64,000 bases of DNA, taken from assembly GCA_963721645.1 (NCBI GenBank), contig CAVRJK010000001.1, forward strand, positions 182,851-246,850. The letters run 5' to 3'. Below the pieces are notes generated by a model that searched no databases, was not told the DNA's origin, and worked only from the letters and a program-made list of their open reading frames with translations. Positions within the stretch are counted from its first letter, which is position 1, and every line of letters begins with the position of its first letter. The translations under genes and the position numbers were made by a program. Positions 1 through 8,165 of the stretch are shown here, in pieces. This stretch comes from JALZKA01 sp963721645. GTDB lineage: Bacteria; Actinomycetota; Thermoleophilia; Solirubrobacterales; 70-9.

Positions 1-734
1 TCGTCACCGTGGCGGTGTCGATCGTCGTCGCCTACCTCGTAGACCGGATTGTCCTCGCTCGCGGCGGCCGGCTGGCCGGGCAGGTAACTGACGTCGGCGT
101 CTCGCGTGCGGCCGCCACCCGCATGCGTGTGGTTCGCCGCCTCGTCTTCGTAACGATCGTTCTGGTCGGCATCGGGCTCGCGCTGAGCCAGTTCACCAAG
201 CTCGAAAAGCTCGCCACTGGCCTCCTGGCGTCGAGCGCCGTGGTCGGCATCGTCCTCGGCCTCGCCGCCCGCCAGGTGCTGGCCAATCCGCTCGCAGGAA
301 TCCTCCTGGCCATAACCCAGCCGATTCGGATTGGCGACACGATCACGCTCGAAGAGGAAACCGGCAGGGTCGACGACCTGACGCTCTCCTACACCTACAT
401 CGACACCGGCGACGGCAGGCTGATGATCGTCCCGAACGAGAAGGTCGTGACCAACACCGTGTTCAACCGCTCAACCGGCGATCAGAACGCGCCAGTCGCA
501 GCGTCCGTGTGGCTACCTCGCGACGGCGACATCGAGAAGGCCCGGGCGGCGCTCGGGCCCCTCGAGGCATCCGGGATCGAAACGGTCGAGATCACGCCCG
601 ACGGCGTGCGGCTACTCATCCACGGACCGCACGGAACGGCCCGGACCTCAGTTTCCGGCGAGGAGGCGGCGCTCAGGGAGCGCGCGCATCAGCTCCTCCT
701 GAGCGCAGGAGTGCTCGACACCGACGCCGAATAG
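1..734 (+). CDS. MscS-family mechanosensitive channel (5' end outside window)
   Basis: The reading frame is open from the window edge; the first in-window start is a GTG at 9, so the N-terminal membrane segments are probably cut off. The visible part has two hydrophobic helices, then the MscS pore-lining helix and beta domain. The stretch LASSAVVGIVLGLAARQVLANPL is Ala/Gly-rich as in MscS TM3, and IRIGDTI and MIVPNEKV are typical of the beta domain. About 80 C-terminal residues follow it. The family releases solutes during hypo-osmotic shock at the inner membrane. The class is clear; ion preference and subfamily cannot be told from this fragment. Confidence 0.88.
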   Translation, partial: VTVAVSIVVAYLVDRIVLARGGRLAGQVTDVGVSRAAATRMRVVRRLVFVTIVLVGIGLALSQFTKLEKLATGLLASSAVVGIVLGLAARQVLANPLAGILLAITQPIRIGDTITLEEETGRVDDLTLSYTYIDTGDGRLMIVPNEKVVTNTVFNRSTGDQNAPVAASVWLPRDGDIEKARAALGPLEASGIETVEITPDGVRLLIHGPHGTARTSVSGEEAALRERAHQLLLSAGVLDTDAE

Positions 735-803
735 GACTCAGGGATCACAACTGCAAGGTGATCCACGCCCGGCGACGCCTCGTTACCCTTTTCAGAGCTA
801 GCT

Positions 804-2909
804 ATGTCTTCACGAGCACGAAAGCGCCATCAGCGCTCGAACGGCTCTGTCCTCAAGAAGATCCTGCTGGGATTCGGAGTTGTCCTGGTGGTGATCGGCA
901 TTGCGGCCGGCGCTGCTGCGGGCTGGGTCTACGACATGTGGAACGACGCCGGCTCCATCGACAATCAGAAGATCGTCGGCGAGGAGGGCGCGAACTCCAA
1001 GGTCTACGCGGCCGACGGGTCCCTGCTCGGCATCATCGACGCGAACATCATTCGTGAGCCGGTGAAGCTGAAAGCGATCCCGAAGGAACTCCAGCAGGCG
1101 ACGATCGCGATCGAGGACGAGAACTTCTACGAGCACACGGGAGTCGACTTTTCAGCGATCATCCGGGCGACGGTCGAGAACGTCGAGGCCGGAGAGATCG
1201 AGCAGGGCGCATCGACGATCACCCAGCAGCTGGTCCGAAACCTCTACATCAAAAAGCCCGACGACACGCTCGAGCGCAAGTTGACCGAGGCGAAGTGGTC
1301 GATGGAGTTCGAGGAAGACTTCACGAAGGACGAGATCCTCGAGAAGTACCTCAACACCGCGACCTACGGCACCAATTCGGGCGACACTGCCGTCGGCGTC
1401 GAGGCTGCCTCGCAGATCTACTTCAACAAGAAGGTCCGCGATATCAACATCGGTGAAGCGGCCCTTTTGGCCGGTCTGCCGCAGGCACCGTCCCAGTACA
1501 ACCCGTTCACGAGCTCAGACGCAGCCACCAAGCGCCGGAACCTCGTGCTCAACGCCATGCTCGACCAGGGCTACATCTCAGAGGCGGCCCACCAGAAGTG
1601 GTCGAACGCCGGGCTGGGGCTGGAGCGCGGACTCCGCTACGACCAGTTCCGCTACCGCTACTTCTTCGATTACGTCCAGCAGGAGCTGATCGACCGCTAC
1701 GGCACGAACACCGCAAGGGTTGGCGGGCTCGAGGTCTATACGACGTTGGATCCCAAGCTTCAGGACACGGCGGAGAACGCGATCCAGGCCAACTACGTGC
1801 CCGACGGCGCGGCGGCGGCCCTCGTTTCGACGGATACGGCGACCGGTGAGATCAAGGCGATGGCCTCGTCGACGAACTACGACGACTCGAAGTTCAACCT
1901 CGCCGCTCAGGGCCGCCGTCAGCCGGGCTCGTCTTATAAGCCCTTCGCTCTCGCCGCTGCCGTAGAGCAGGGTGTCGACCCGGACACGACCACGTATCCC
2001 GCCCCCAGCTCCATCACGCTTTCCCCCTGCACCGGCTGTCCGCCCTGGACGGTGAGCGGCGGCGGCGGCAAATCGTCCACGCTGCGCAACGCAACCGCGA
2101 ACTCGATCAACACCGTGTTTGCCCAACTCGTCATCGACATCACGCCGGAGGCGATGAACGACACGGCTCACCGGATGGGAATCACTTCCCCCACGGGGGA
2201 CTTCGTGTCCGAGGTGCTGGGCACCGCCGACGTGTCTGTTCTCGAGATGTCGAACGCGTACGCGACGTTCGCGAACGGGGGCGTCCACCATGACGCAACC
2301 GCTATCAACCGCGTGGAGTTCCCTGACGGCGAAACCGAGGAGCTCGACCCGAGCTCCGGCAAGCGTGCCTTCTCAGATGGAGTGGCGTACACCGTCGCCG
2401 ACGTCATGAAGGGCGCTCTCGAGTACGGAACAGCCGCAGGCCAGGGCATTGGCTGCCCTGCGTCCGGCAAGACCGGCACGACCGAGTTGCAATCAGACGT
2501 GTGGTTCGTCGGTTACACGCCTCACGTCTCGACCGCCGTCTGGATGGGGAACCCGGACATCCGCACGCCGATGCCGGGCTACGGCGCCACCCTCGCCGCT
2601 CCGATCTGGAACGACTACATGACCGTCGCGGCCACCAAGCCCTGCGACGATTTCCCCGAGCCCAAGGACCCGGTCTCACTCTCGTCGTCCTCGACCGGCT
2701 ACGCGGGGGACGACAGTGAAATCCTTGACTCGACCGACACGACGACGGATACCGACACCGTCGCACCAGGCACTGACGCTGACGGCGACGGCTTCCCCGA
2801 CGATGCCTATCTGCCCGGGACCGGTCAGGACCCGCCCAACAACGGTGGCGGTGGCGGAGGCGGAGGCGGCGGAGGAGGCGGCGACGATGACGGCGGAATC
2901 GCGCCGTAG
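804..2909 (+). CDS. Class A penicillin-binding protein (bifunctional transglycosylase/transpeptidase)
   Basis: Murein polymerase with a short cytoplasmic N-terminus, one TM helix (about residues 20-45), a GT51 glycosyltransferase domain and a transpeptidase domain. GT51 motifs are EDENFYEHTGVD and GASTITQQLVRN. Transpeptidase motifs are the SxxK box in GSSYKPF, an SxN box in NSINT, and KTGT. At 701 aa the length is normal. The C-terminus ends in an Asp/Thr-rich linker and an almost pure glycine run followed by acidic residues, probably an extracellular unstructured tail. A TACCCT hexamer sits at 784-789, 14 nt before the ATG. It acts in cell-wall synthesis outside the membrane. Confidence 0.95.
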   Translation: MSSRARKRHQRSNGSVLKKILLGFGVVLVVIGIAAGAAAGWVYDMWNDAGSIDNQKIVGEEGANSKVYAADGSLLGIIDANIIREPVKLKAIPKELQQATIAIEDENFYEHTGVDFSAIIRATVENVEAGEIEQGASTITQQLVRNLYIKKPDDTLERKLTEAKWSMEFEEDFTKDEILEKYLNTATYGTNSGDTAVGVEAASQIYFNKKVRDINIGEAALLAGLPQAPSQYNPFTSSDAATKRRNLVLNAMLDQGYISEAAHQKWSNAGLGLERGLRYDQFRYRYFFDYVQQELIDRYGTNTARVGGLEVYTTLDPKLQDTAENAIQANYVPDGAAAALVSTDTATGEIKAMASSTNYDDSKFNLAAQGRRQPGSSYKPFALAAAVEQGVDPDTTTYPAPSSITLSPCTGCPPWTVSGGGGKSSTLRNATANSINTVFAQLVIDITPEAMNDTAHRMGITSPTGDFVSEVLGTADVSVLEMSNAYATFANGGVHHDATAINRVEFPDGETEELDPSSGKRAFSDGVAYTVADVMKGALEYGTAAGQGIGCPASGKTGTTELQSDVWFVGYTPHVSTAVWMGNPDIRTPMPGYGATLAAPIWNDYMTVAATKPCDDFPEPKDPVSLSSSSTGYAGDDSEILDSTDTTTDTDTVAPGTDADGDGFPDDAYLPGTGQDPPNNGGGGGGGGGGGGGDDDGGIAP

Positions 2910-2911
2910 CG

Positions 2912-3358
2912 TCAGCCCGGTCCGCCGTTCAGCCTTCCTTTCCCGTTCGTCGACGGGTCGTGCACCGGCGGTTCGGGGCCCGGCCGGTTGAAGCGTCGCA
3001 GGCTCCCGTAGACCGCGGCCCCGACTGCGAACGTGAAAAGCGCCGCCAAGGGGAACGCAAGCGCGAATTGTGCGAACAGCGTCGCGCCCGCGAGCGCGAA
3101 GGCGACGACCAGCGCCCGGCGGATCCAGAGCTCGCCGGCGATCGACGTCCGAAAGAAGTAGAGGACCATGGTGGCCGCGCAGGCGACGAGCGCCGCAAAG
3201 CAAAGGGCGTAAAGGGCGCCGAGCAGGATCGCCTCGGCGAGCGGTCGATCGCAGTCGGGGCCCGCGCACGCCGGGTCGATCGTCGAGATGACGAGCCCGC
3301 CGGGAACGAGCGCCAGATAGGCGAATAGGACCGCGCCCACCAAGACCAGCCACCGCAT
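2912..3358 (-). CDS. Small multipass membrane protein, unknown function
   Basis: A 148-aa protein with a signal-anchor-like first helix, then three more hydrophobic segments (roughly residues 42-65, 78-98 and 100-118). The tail is hydrophilic and Pro/Gly-rich. A small loop carries the pair of cysteines CAGPDC between the first two helices. The start lies 4 nt downstream of the stop of the flippase-like gene (3363-4349), so the two are almost certainly co-transcribed. Its stop is only 2 nt from the convergent PBP stop. I do not recognise a family. Confidence 0.7.
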   Translation of the reverse strand: MRWLVLVGAVLFAYLALVPGGLVISTIDPACAGPDCDRPLAEAILLGALYALCFAALVACAATMVLYFFRTSIAGELWIRRALVVAFALAGATLFAQFALAFPLAALFTFAVGAAVYGSLRRFNRPGPEPPVHDPSTNGKGRLNGGPG

Positions 3359-3362
3359 GGGC

Positions 3363-4349
3363 CTAGTGTGACCGAGAGGCGCGAAGCCGGTCCGTCAAGG
3401 ACCAGGAAGCAAAGAGGAGAGCGCCGACGGCCCCCGTGGCGGTGAGCAGGGCGCCGGCCGCCGCGACCGCAGCCACCCCCTTGGAACCAAGGATCAGGAT
3501 CGAAGTGGTCACGCCGAGGCTGGGCCCCACGGGGAGCAATCCGATCGCGGCTGTGGCGACCAGCAGGGCGACCGAATCCAGGACGGTCACGTCGACGCCG
3601 ATGCCGCGCAGAACGAGCCAGTTGCGAAACACCTGGGCCGACACGGCGAAGACGGTCAGGGCGATGATCCGGTTGCGATAGGCGAGGCCGCGCATAACGG
3701 CCAGCCCTTGCCAGAATCCCTCGCGCTTGCGGTCCGCGAGCCGGTTCAGCCCAAACACGATCACGCCCGCGACGGTCAGCGCGATCAGCGGCGTCCACCA
3801 GGGGATACCGAGCGGGCCGATGAGCGTGAACGAGCAGATCGCCGCGAGCACGATCTCGATCACCACGATTGGGAGCTCGGCGGCGACGAGAGCGCCGGCC
3901 CTGGGAGAGGTGGAAGGATCCGTGCGGCGCAGCTCTGCGATCCGGACCGCGAGGCCGAAACTCGAGTTCAGGAGGTTGCCGAGGTATCCGATTCCCGCGG
4001 CGCGATAGAGCGGGCGGCGACCGGCCGTCCCTCCAGCCGCCAGAACGCACACGTGCCAGGCCTCGCTGCGGGCGATCAGCCAGACCACCTGCATTGCCAC
4101 CGCGGCGGCGAGGACCGCGGGCGAGGCCGCTCCCAGCGACTCCGCGAAGGCGTCGCGCTTGTCATAGAGGCCGATCACCAGAGCGGCGGTGACCGTGATT
4201 CCGAACGCGATGCTCACGCCCTTGGAGTGCCGCCGCATCCACGACTTGTCCGGCGCGGCGGCGGGAAGGCCCTCCTCGACAAGGCGCAGCGCGGGGTCGG
4301 ACTCGACCTCGCGCAGGTCGCTTTCCAGTGGCGGATCGGGCGGACTCAT
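3363..4349 (-). CDS. Lysylphosphatidylglycerol synthase TM-region / UPF0104 flippase-like membrane protein
   Basis: A 328-aa integral membrane protein with about eight hydrophobic helices after a soluble N-terminus of ~45 residues. The pattern, including GYLGNLLNSSFGLAVRIAELRR and LLPVGPSLGV, matches the membrane half of MprF (UPF0104) without the aminoacyl-transferase domain. Family members move or modify lipids. A second, diverged member lies at 35590-36564. The gene starts 9 nt after a TAGGCT hexamer and lacks an SD, so it is likely leaderless, and it is divergent from thiL. Confidence 0.8.
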   Translation of the reverse strand: MSPPDPPLESDLREVESDPALRLVEEGLPAAAPDKSWMRRHSKGVSIAFGITVTAALVIGLYDKRDAFAESLGAASPAVLAAAVAMQVVWLIARSEAWHVCVLAAGGTAGRRPLYRAAGIGYLGNLLNSSFGLAVRIAELRRTDPSTSPRAGALVAAELPIVVIEIVLAAICSFTLIGPLGIPWWTPLIALTVAGVIVFGLNRLADRKREGFWQGLAVMRGLAYRNRIIALTVFAVSAQVFRNWLVLRGIGVDVTVLDSVALLVATAAIGLLPVGPSLGVTTSILILGSKGVAAVAAAGALLTATGAVGALLFASWSLTDRLRASRSH

Positions 4350-4358
4350 TGGATCGGA

Positions 4359-4364
4359 AGCCTA
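4359..4364 (-). promoter_or_regulatory. -10 hexamer TAGGCT, probable leaderless promoter
   Basis: Read on the minus strand, TAGGCT ends 9 nt before the ATG at 4349. No SD sequence fits between them. Confidence 0.55.
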
Positions 4365-4403
4365 GGTCTCCGCCCCTAACGCTCGAGAACGGTCGTCCGG
4401 CTT

Positions 4404-4409
4404 TACTCT
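4404..4409 (+). promoter_or_regulatory. -10 hexamer TACTCT of thiL, probable leaderless promoter
   Basis: TACTCT ends 6 nt before the thiL ATG at 4416, which puts the expected transcription start at or next to the start codon. Confidence 0.55.
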
Positions 4410-4415
4410 GGCCGC

Positions 4416-5432
4416 ATGCGCTCAGAGTTCGACCTGATCGGACTTCTGCGGGATCGCATCGCGGCGGCTGGCGCCACCGACGGCCCGCAGGTGGTCATTC
4501 CAAGCGGTGACGACGCCGCTGTCACGGCGCCGCGTGGGCGAACGGCGACGTCGGTCGATGCGATCGTCGAAGGCGTCCACTTCCGGCGTACGACCTTTCC
4601 AGCGGATGCAATCGGCCACAAGGCTTTGGCAGTCGCACTGTCCGACCTCGCGGCGATGGGCGCGCAGCCGGGGGAGGCCTACGTCCAACTGGGGCTTCCC
4701 GATGACATCGCCGAGACTGAGCTGTCCGGGATCGCTGACGGTCTGGGCGCCGTCGCCTACGACTACGGAGTCTCGGTCGCGGGAGGCGACGTCGTCTCGT
4801 CGCCCGTTCTGTTCCTGGCCATCACCGTCGTCGGCCATGAGCACGAGGGCAGCCCGTTGGTCGCGCGGGCAGGCGCCCAGACGGGCGATGCGCTCGTGTT
4901 GACGGGGCCGGTGGGCGGAGCCGCGGCCGGGCTGTTGCTGCTTGACGACGAGAGCCTCGCGCCCGATTTGAACCCCGCCCTCAGGGAGGCACTGTGCGCG
5001 CGGCAGCTTCGCCCGCGAGCTCTGACCGGCGCCGGGCTCGCGCTCGCGCGCTGCGGGGCAACGGCGATGATCGACGTCTCAGATGGGGTCGGCGCCGACG
5101 CAGGCCACATCGCCGCGGCCAGCGGGGTCCGCTGCGTTCTCGAGATCCCCGAGATGGCCATCCAGGACGGGGTTCAGGAGGTCGCGGGGGCGGCGGGCAG
5201 GGACGCTCTCGAGCTAGCCGCCGAGGGCGAGGACTACGAGCTTCTCGCCTCGGTTCCGCAGGAACGTGTGGAGGAAACGCTCGCGGCTGTTCGCGCAACC
5301 GGCTCCGACCCGGCACTCGCGGGCCGGGTCGAAGCTGGGGAGGGTGTGGTCCTGCGCGGCCCTACAGGCCGCGAAGTTTCGGGCGATGGCTACGACCAGG
5401 TTCGCTCACGAGTTCGTGGCGAGCCCATCTGA
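4416..5432 (+). CDS. thiL: Thiamine-monophosphate kinase
   Basis: ThiL phosphorylates thiamine monophosphate to thiamine diphosphate with ATP, the last step of cofactor synthesis in the cytoplasm. The 338-aa protein opens with FDLIGLLRDRI and has GDDAAV near residue 30. Family motifs ALAVALSDLAAMGA, SVAGGDVV, TGPVGGAAAG and MIDVSDGVGADAGHIA follow in the expected PurM-like order, and GEDYEL near residue 270 is diagnostic. The length is normal. The 3' end overlaps a convergent small gene by 71 bp. Confidence 0.95.
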   Translation: MRSEFDLIGLLRDRIAAAGATDGPQVVIPSGDDAAVTAPRGRTATSVDAIVEGVHFRRTTFPADAIGHKALAVALSDLAAMGAQPGEAYVQLGLPDDIAETELSGIADGLGAVAYDYGVSVAGGDVVSSPVLFLAITVVGHEHEGSPLVARAGAQTGDALVLTGPVGGAAAGLLLLDDESLAPDLNPALREALCARQLRPRALTGAGLALARCGATAMIDVSDGVGADAGHIAAASGVRCVLEIPEMAIQDGVQEVAGAAGRDALELAAEGEDYELLASVPQERVEETLAAVRATGSDPALAGRVEAGEGVVLRGPTGREVSGDGYDQVRSRVRGEPI

Positions 5433-5616
5433 TCATTCGTAGCTTGCGGAGAATCTCCTCGGCGACGAGCGCTGAGTCGACCGTGTAGTGATGCTCTGCG
5501 ACTTCGGTCTTGAGCTTGGTCATGGTCGGATCCTCGTTCAGGGAGTTCAGTTCTTGTTCGGTCAGTGAAGGAGCCATTGTCGGGGGAGTCTCAGGCTGCT
5601 TGTTCGTACCCGACAT
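5362..5616 (-). CDS. Small FlgM-like protein (possible anti-sigma factor)
   Basis: An 84-aa hydrophilic protein. Near residues 40-63 it has HYTVDSALVAEEILRKLRMI, which resembles the C-terminal sigma-binding helix region of FlgM anti-sigma-28 factors (a Y-x-V/I-D then V-A-x-x-I/L-L pattern). I chose the ATG at 5616 because a GGAG lies 7 nt upstream; an in-frame TTG at 5637 is less likely. No flagellar genes are in the window, so FlgM function is only an analogy. The 3' end runs 71 bp into thiL on the opposite strand. Confidence 0.6.
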   Translation of the reverse strand: MSGTNKQPETPPTMAPSLTEQELNSLNEDPTMTKLKTEVAEHHYTVDSALVAEEILRKLRMIRWARHELVSEPGRSHRPKLRGL

Positions 5617-5673
5617 CGTCCGGCTCCAACCCTCCAAACATCGAACGAACGTCCATCCGACGCATGTCCGGGG

Positions 5674-7407
5674 CTAGCCCCTAGGCGCCGACTGAGGACC
5701 CGACCCCGGGTTTTCCCGGCGGGAGCCGGGAGCTTTAGCTTCCCTTGCGGTCGAGAGCGCGCCGACAACGACCGCCGCGACCGAGGCCAAGACAAACACG
5801 GAGCCAATCGCTTGCAGCGGGCCGATGCCACCGCCCGCCATCAGCACGGTCAGCTGCCAGGGCGCAGAACTACCCCAGTCGAGCGCCGACGCGACGTAGA
5901 TGAACGCGGCCAGAAGCGGCACGGCTGCCAGGAGCGACACCGGGATCGCAAGCCCTGCCGGCCGGCGGCCTTTGGCACCCAGCACGGCGACCACGTGGAC
6001 GAGCGGCACCAAGAGCAGCGCCTGGTAGGGGTTGGTCGCCCAGACGACCAGGCAGGCAGCGACACCGGCTAGGCCGGAGGCCGCACCAAGGGCGTAGGGG
6101 CCGGGCGGGGACGGCAGGCGCCGTAGGTGGAGGATCCACCAGAGCCACGCTGCGAGCGCAAACAGGAGCACCAACGTCACCGCCTCGCTCAGCCCAAGGC
6201 CGTATCGGGCGGGGTCGTACGGGATGCCGCTCGACGGGATGACGCCGACGATGGCGAGCACATACACGCCGAGGCAGAGCACGAGCGCGGGAAGCCACCA
6301 TTCGAGTGCCCAGCCAATTGCCCGCATCATGCCTCCCCCGCTGCGCTGAGCGCGCGCAAGGACGCTTGCCCCGGCCGCGGCAGGAGGAAGGAGGAGGGCC
6401 AGCACCAGGAGCACCACGCTCCACCCCGGCACGAGGTTGTCTCCGATCCGTAGAAAGTTCCCTGGGCCGCCCGAAGGCGGATCGGGCGCCGCGTCGAGCG
6501 CCGATACGAGCCCCAGGAGCGCCGGCCCGAACCCTTCCAGCGAAGAGGGAGCGAAGCTGTCACGTCCGTTCAGGTCGGCCGGCAGGGGGAGCTCACCGGC
6601 CGAGGAGAGAGCGACCGCGTCAAGACCGTCCGAGATCAATCCCGCCTGTTCTCCCGCGGCGGCAGGAAACGCGTACCGGGCGATCTGCGCGGGCGCCGAG
6701 ATCCTTCCGGGGCTCAGGTTCGCGCGGTCTCGCAAGACCTCTTCGGCGGTCCGGGCCAAGCCGATCGGCGGACCGTTGAGCCCGGCGCTCGTGACGAGAT
6801 GCGGCTCGAAGGGCTCGTCGTACCCAGGTTGTGAGATGACGATTGCGGCGTCGACGATCGTGCGGTCCGGAAGGCCGTCGATCAGCTCGCGGGCACCCTG
6901 GCCTTCGGCGCTTGCGCCGCTCGTCGAGGCCAGGATGAGCGTTCGGTCGCGCCCCGCGATCGCGAGCTCGTCCACCAGCTCGAGGAGGACTCCAGTTGCA
7001 GCGGCGCTCGAAGCGGCTCCCTCACCCTCGCGAGAGTCGCGTGCGGCGATCACGAGAATCGCATGGTCGGATGAGCCCGGGAGGGTCAGGAGAACGTTAC
7101 GGAGCTCGGTCTCCTCGCCGTCGATGGTCGCCTCAACCGTCTGTTCGCCGAGCGTTCCCGCCACCACGGCGCCGAACCGCTCCGCGACCAGCTCGGCGGC
7201 AGCGTCGTCTGCTTCGCTGCCCGGCTCGCGCGTCTCGCCCAGCGCCAGGACATCGCGGGCGGATTTGGCGGCCCCCGCTGCGTCGAACTCGAGTGTTCCG
7301 GGAGGCGGCTCGACCGCGGTGGGCACACCCTCGAGCGAGAACGCGAGGACGACGAGGATCGAAAGCGCGGGCAGGAACGCAAGTCTGTAGAGGCGGAGGT
7401 CTGTCAC
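5674..7407 (-). CDS. M28-peptidase-like membrane protein, probably catalytically inactive
   Basis: About 577 aa, starting at the GTG at 7407. The longer frame would run into the divergent response regulator. An N-terminal signal-anchor helix precedes an extracellular M28-like aminopeptidase fold (residues ~30-330), then about seven TM helices to the C-terminus. Where M28 enzymes have H-x-D...G-A-x-D-N-x-S-G, this protein has ARDSREGEGAASSAAATG. The first zinc-ligand histidine and the bridging DN pair are therefore missing. The architecture resembles membrane M28 proteins, but peptidase activity is doubtful. Its position beside a sensor-kinase/HtrA operon suggests an envelope role. Confidence 0.82.
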   Translation of the reverse strand: MTDLRLYRLAFLPALSILVVLAFSLEGVPTAVEPPPGTLEFDAAGAAKSARDVLALGETREPGSEADDAAAELVAERFGAVVAGTLGEQTVEATIDGEETELRNVLLTLPGSSDHAILVIAARDSREGEGAASSAAATGVLLELVDELAIAGRDRTLILASTSGASAEGQGARELIDGLPDRTIVDAAIVISQPGYDEPFEPHLVTSAGLNGPPIGLARTAEEVLRDRANLSPGRISAPAQIARYAFPAAAGEQAGLISDGLDAVALSSAGELPLPADLNGRDSFAPSSLEGFGPALLGLVSALDAAPDPPSGGPGNFLRIGDNLVPGWSVVLLVLALLLPPAAAGASVLARAQRSGGGMMRAIGWALEWWLPALVLCLGVYVLAIVGVIPSSGIPYDPARYGLGLSEAVTLVLLFALAAWLWWILHLRRLPSPPGPYALGAASGLAGVAACLVVWATNPYQALLLVPLVHVVAVLGAKGRRPAGLAIPVSLLAAVPLLAAFIYVASALDWGSSAPWQLTVLMAGGGIGPLQAIGSVFVLASVAAVVVGALSTAREAKAPGSRRENPGSGPQSAPRG

Positions 7408-7454
7408 TGGGTCTACCCTTACCGATATGCAGCGGCGCCCGACGGACGGCATGG

Positions 7455-8162
7455 ATGGCTGAGCAGAATGCATCCAAAATCCTGCTCGTCGACGATGAAC
7501 CCGCGGTGCAGACTCTTCTCGCGTATCCACTCCGCAAGGACGGCTACGAGGTCGTTTCCGCAACCGACGGGCGCCAGGCGCTGGACCGGTTTGCCGAGGA
7601 CCGCTTCGACCTGGTCGTCTTGGACATCATGCTGCCGAAGATCGACGGGATCGAGGTCTGCCGTCGAATCCGCGCCAAGAGCCAGGTGCCGATCATCATG
7701 CTCACCGCCAAGGACGACGAGATCGACAAGGTCGTCGGCCTCGAGATGGGCGCCGACGACTACATCACCAAGCCCTTCTCGGTCCGGGAGTTTCGTAGTC
7801 GAGTACGCGCCGCTCTGCGCCGGGCGGAGATGGGCGGCAGGGTCTCGGTCTCCGAGCCGATCGAGGCGGGCGACCTCGAACTCGACCTCGAACGCCGGGC
7901 CACCAAGGTCCGAGGCGAGGACGTCACGCTCACCTACGTCGAGTTCGAGGTGCTGACCGCGCTGGCCGGCTCTCCCGGCCGTGTGTTTACTCGCGAGGTC
8001 CTTCTCGGCCGTCTGTGGGGGGATTCCAAGTACCGCGATCCCCGCACCATCGACGTCCACATCAGGCACTTGCGCGAGAAGATCGAGGAAGATCCGTCAA
8101 ACCCCGAGTACCTCTTCACGGTGCGAGGCGTCGGCTACCGGTTCCGCGAAACAGACGGCTGA
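7455..8162 (+). CDS. OmpR/PhoB-family response regulator (MtrA/PhoP-like)
   Basis: 235 aa. The receiver domain has the acidic pair in LLVDDEPA, the phospho-acceptor Asp in LVVLDIMLPKIDG, the Thr in IIMLTAKDD and the Lys in ITKPFS. A winged-helix DNA-binding domain follows, with VELEVLTALAGSPGRVFTRE-type sequence and the ending VRGVGYRFRE. The ATG at 7455 gives the canonical N-terminus; the longer upstream frame is non-coding. It is first in an operon with the kinase (3-nt gap) and HtrA, so the three likely form one envelope-stress circuit. Confidence 0.95.
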   Translation: MAEQNASKILLVDDEPAVQTLLAYPLRKDGYEVVSATDGRQALDRFAEDRFDLVVLDIMLPKIDGIEVCRRIRAKSQVPIIMLTAKDDEIDKVVGLEMGADDYITKPFSVREFRSRVRAALRRAEMGGRVSVSEPIEAGDLELDLERRATKVRGEDVTLTYVEFEVLTALAGSPGRVFTREVLLGRLWGDSKYRDPRTIDVHIRHLREKIEEDPSNPEYLFTVRGVGYRFRETDG

Positions 8163-8165
8163 GCC

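Noticed and set aside
2820..2909. Frameshift or low-complexity error in the Gly-rich PBP tail
   Set aside because: The frame continues cleanly to a stop, and Gly/Asp-rich tails are plausible on surface PBPs of Actinobacteria.
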